DNA of 64,000 nucleotides, from the NCBI GenBank assembly GCA_009781695.1, contig WQVH01000005.1, positions 1-64,000 on the forward strand, read 5' to 3'. The notes beneath the pieces are model-generated. The model did no database searches. It was not told where the DNA came from and worked only from the letters and a program-made list of their open reading frames with translations. Below, in pieces: positions 63,586 through 64,000 of the stretch (its first letter is position 1; every line of letters starts with the position of its first letter). Position numbers and translations under genes: made by a program. Source of the DNA: Oscillospiraceae bacterium (GTDB taxonomy: Bacteria; Bacillota; Clostridia; Oscillospirales; Oscillospiraceae).

Positions 63586-64000
63586 TCACTCCATCTTTTT
63601 TGCCGGTACGCCTGCATAAATACCGGACTCAACAATATCCTTGACGATTACAGCACCGGCACCAACGATGACATCATCACAAATAGAAATACCATTTTTC
63701 ACGCATGCACCAATGCCGATATGTGTACCATAACCTACATAAACATCGCCACCGAGGACGGAGCGAGGCGAAACGTGAACAAAGTCACCGATCTTGTTGT
63801 CGTGCTCAACGATTGCCCCGGTGTTTATAATACTATGTAGCCCAATAGTGGAGCGGGGATTAATGATTGCCCCGGCCATCAAAACTGACCCACGTCCGAC
63901 TTTAACCCCATCGCCGATAATTACAGATGGATGGATCGCTGAACCGTATTCTAAATGATATGTTTCAGCGATCTTCTTTCGTGTCGCATTATTACCGATG
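63586..64000 (-). CDS. NeuD/PglD-type sugar O-acyltransferase (5' end beyond the window)
   Basis: The visible 137 codons are the C-terminal part; the frame runs off the window edge without a start. It is a left-handed beta-helix acyltransferase, with hexapeptide repeats from about IGDGVKVGRGSVLMAGAIIN through VHVSPRSVLGGDVYVG to VGAGAVIVKDI, and the family ending YAGVPAKKME. The histidine in INTGAIVEHDNKIGDF matches the catalytic position of NeuD/PglD enzymes, which acetylate sugars for surface glycans. Confidence 0.85.
   Translation of the reverse strand, partial: IGNNATRKKIAETYHLEYGSAIHPSVIIGDGVKVGRGSVLMAGAIINPRSTIGLHSIINTGAIVEHDNKIGDFVHVSPRSVLGGDVYVGYGTHIGIGACVKNGISICDDVIVGAGAVIVKDIVESGIYAGVPAKKME

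Overview
The window looks like a chromosomal segment of an anaerobic, low-to-mid GC, Gram-positive bacterium of the Clostridia. Supporting signs are strong AGGAGG-type ribosome binding sites, HrcA/CIRCE heat-shock control, RNase Y, a Rel-type ppGpp enzyme, a type III pantothenate kinase fed by an ECF S-component, a sortase-type surface protein, and many ferredoxin, flavoprotein and molybdenum redox proteins with no sign of respiratory oxygen metabolism. No prophage, insertion sequence or CRISPR array is visible.

Layout. 1-830: dispersed repeat and a small exported protein. 958-5861: hrcA-grpE-dnaK-dnaJ behind a CIRCE operator. 6145-11414: proS, then a HAD nucleotidase-like gene, a flavoprotein, a ferredoxin-tailed aldo/keto reductase and a lipoprotein. 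11490-16477 (minus): phnD-phnC-phnE-phnE transporter coupled to a cytoplasmic 5'-nucleotidase-like gene. 16864-17477 (minus): MNT/HEPN toxin-antitoxin remnant with a broken HEPN gene. 17774-28335 (minus): housekeeping run recJ-rel-dtd-recD2-comF-mreB-htpG. 28407-32724 (minus): molybdenum transhydroxylase-like enzyme (large and Fe-S subunits) with a cyclase-family hydrolase. 32808-33828: esterase and tRNA-Ser(CGA). 34009-37722 (plus): smr, folA, a divergent thymidylate synthase, an rRNA methyltransferase and a lipid kinase. 37860-40028: groES-groEL with a second CIRCE. 40184-48881 (minus): a 2080-residue surface adhesin and an upstream hybrid histidine kinase. 49005-54590: metallo-beta-lactamase-fold protein, purine/uracil-type permease, secreted lipase, SPFH/zinc-ribbon pair. 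54730-54817: tRNA-Ser(GGA). 55203-60648 (plus): rny, ruvC-ruvA-ruvB, glmM. 60696-63545 (plus): a probable structured leader RNA, a zinc-ribbon protein, a DUF1858 protein, trmK-like, panT, coaX. 63586-64000 (minus): an acyltransferase cut by the window edge.

How the parts fit. Both chaperone operons share the HrcA/CIRCE circuit, whereas htpG has no CIRCE. The phn transporter and its nucleotidase are translationally coupled and probably form one uptake-and-hydrolysis unit. The cyclase, molybdenum enzyme and Fe-S subunit form a catabolic unit with its own promoter. panT and coaX supply and phosphorylate pantothenate.

Most worth a second look: the closed, roughly 204-nt RNA-like leader at 60785-60988; the transhydroxylase/cyclase cluster; a four-copy hairpin repeat with one copy inserted in frame inside the nucleotidase gene; the deleted HEPN gene; and the hybrid kinase whose first receiver has lost its phosphoacceptor aspartate. 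All assignments come from reading sequence and remembered family features; no database search was run.
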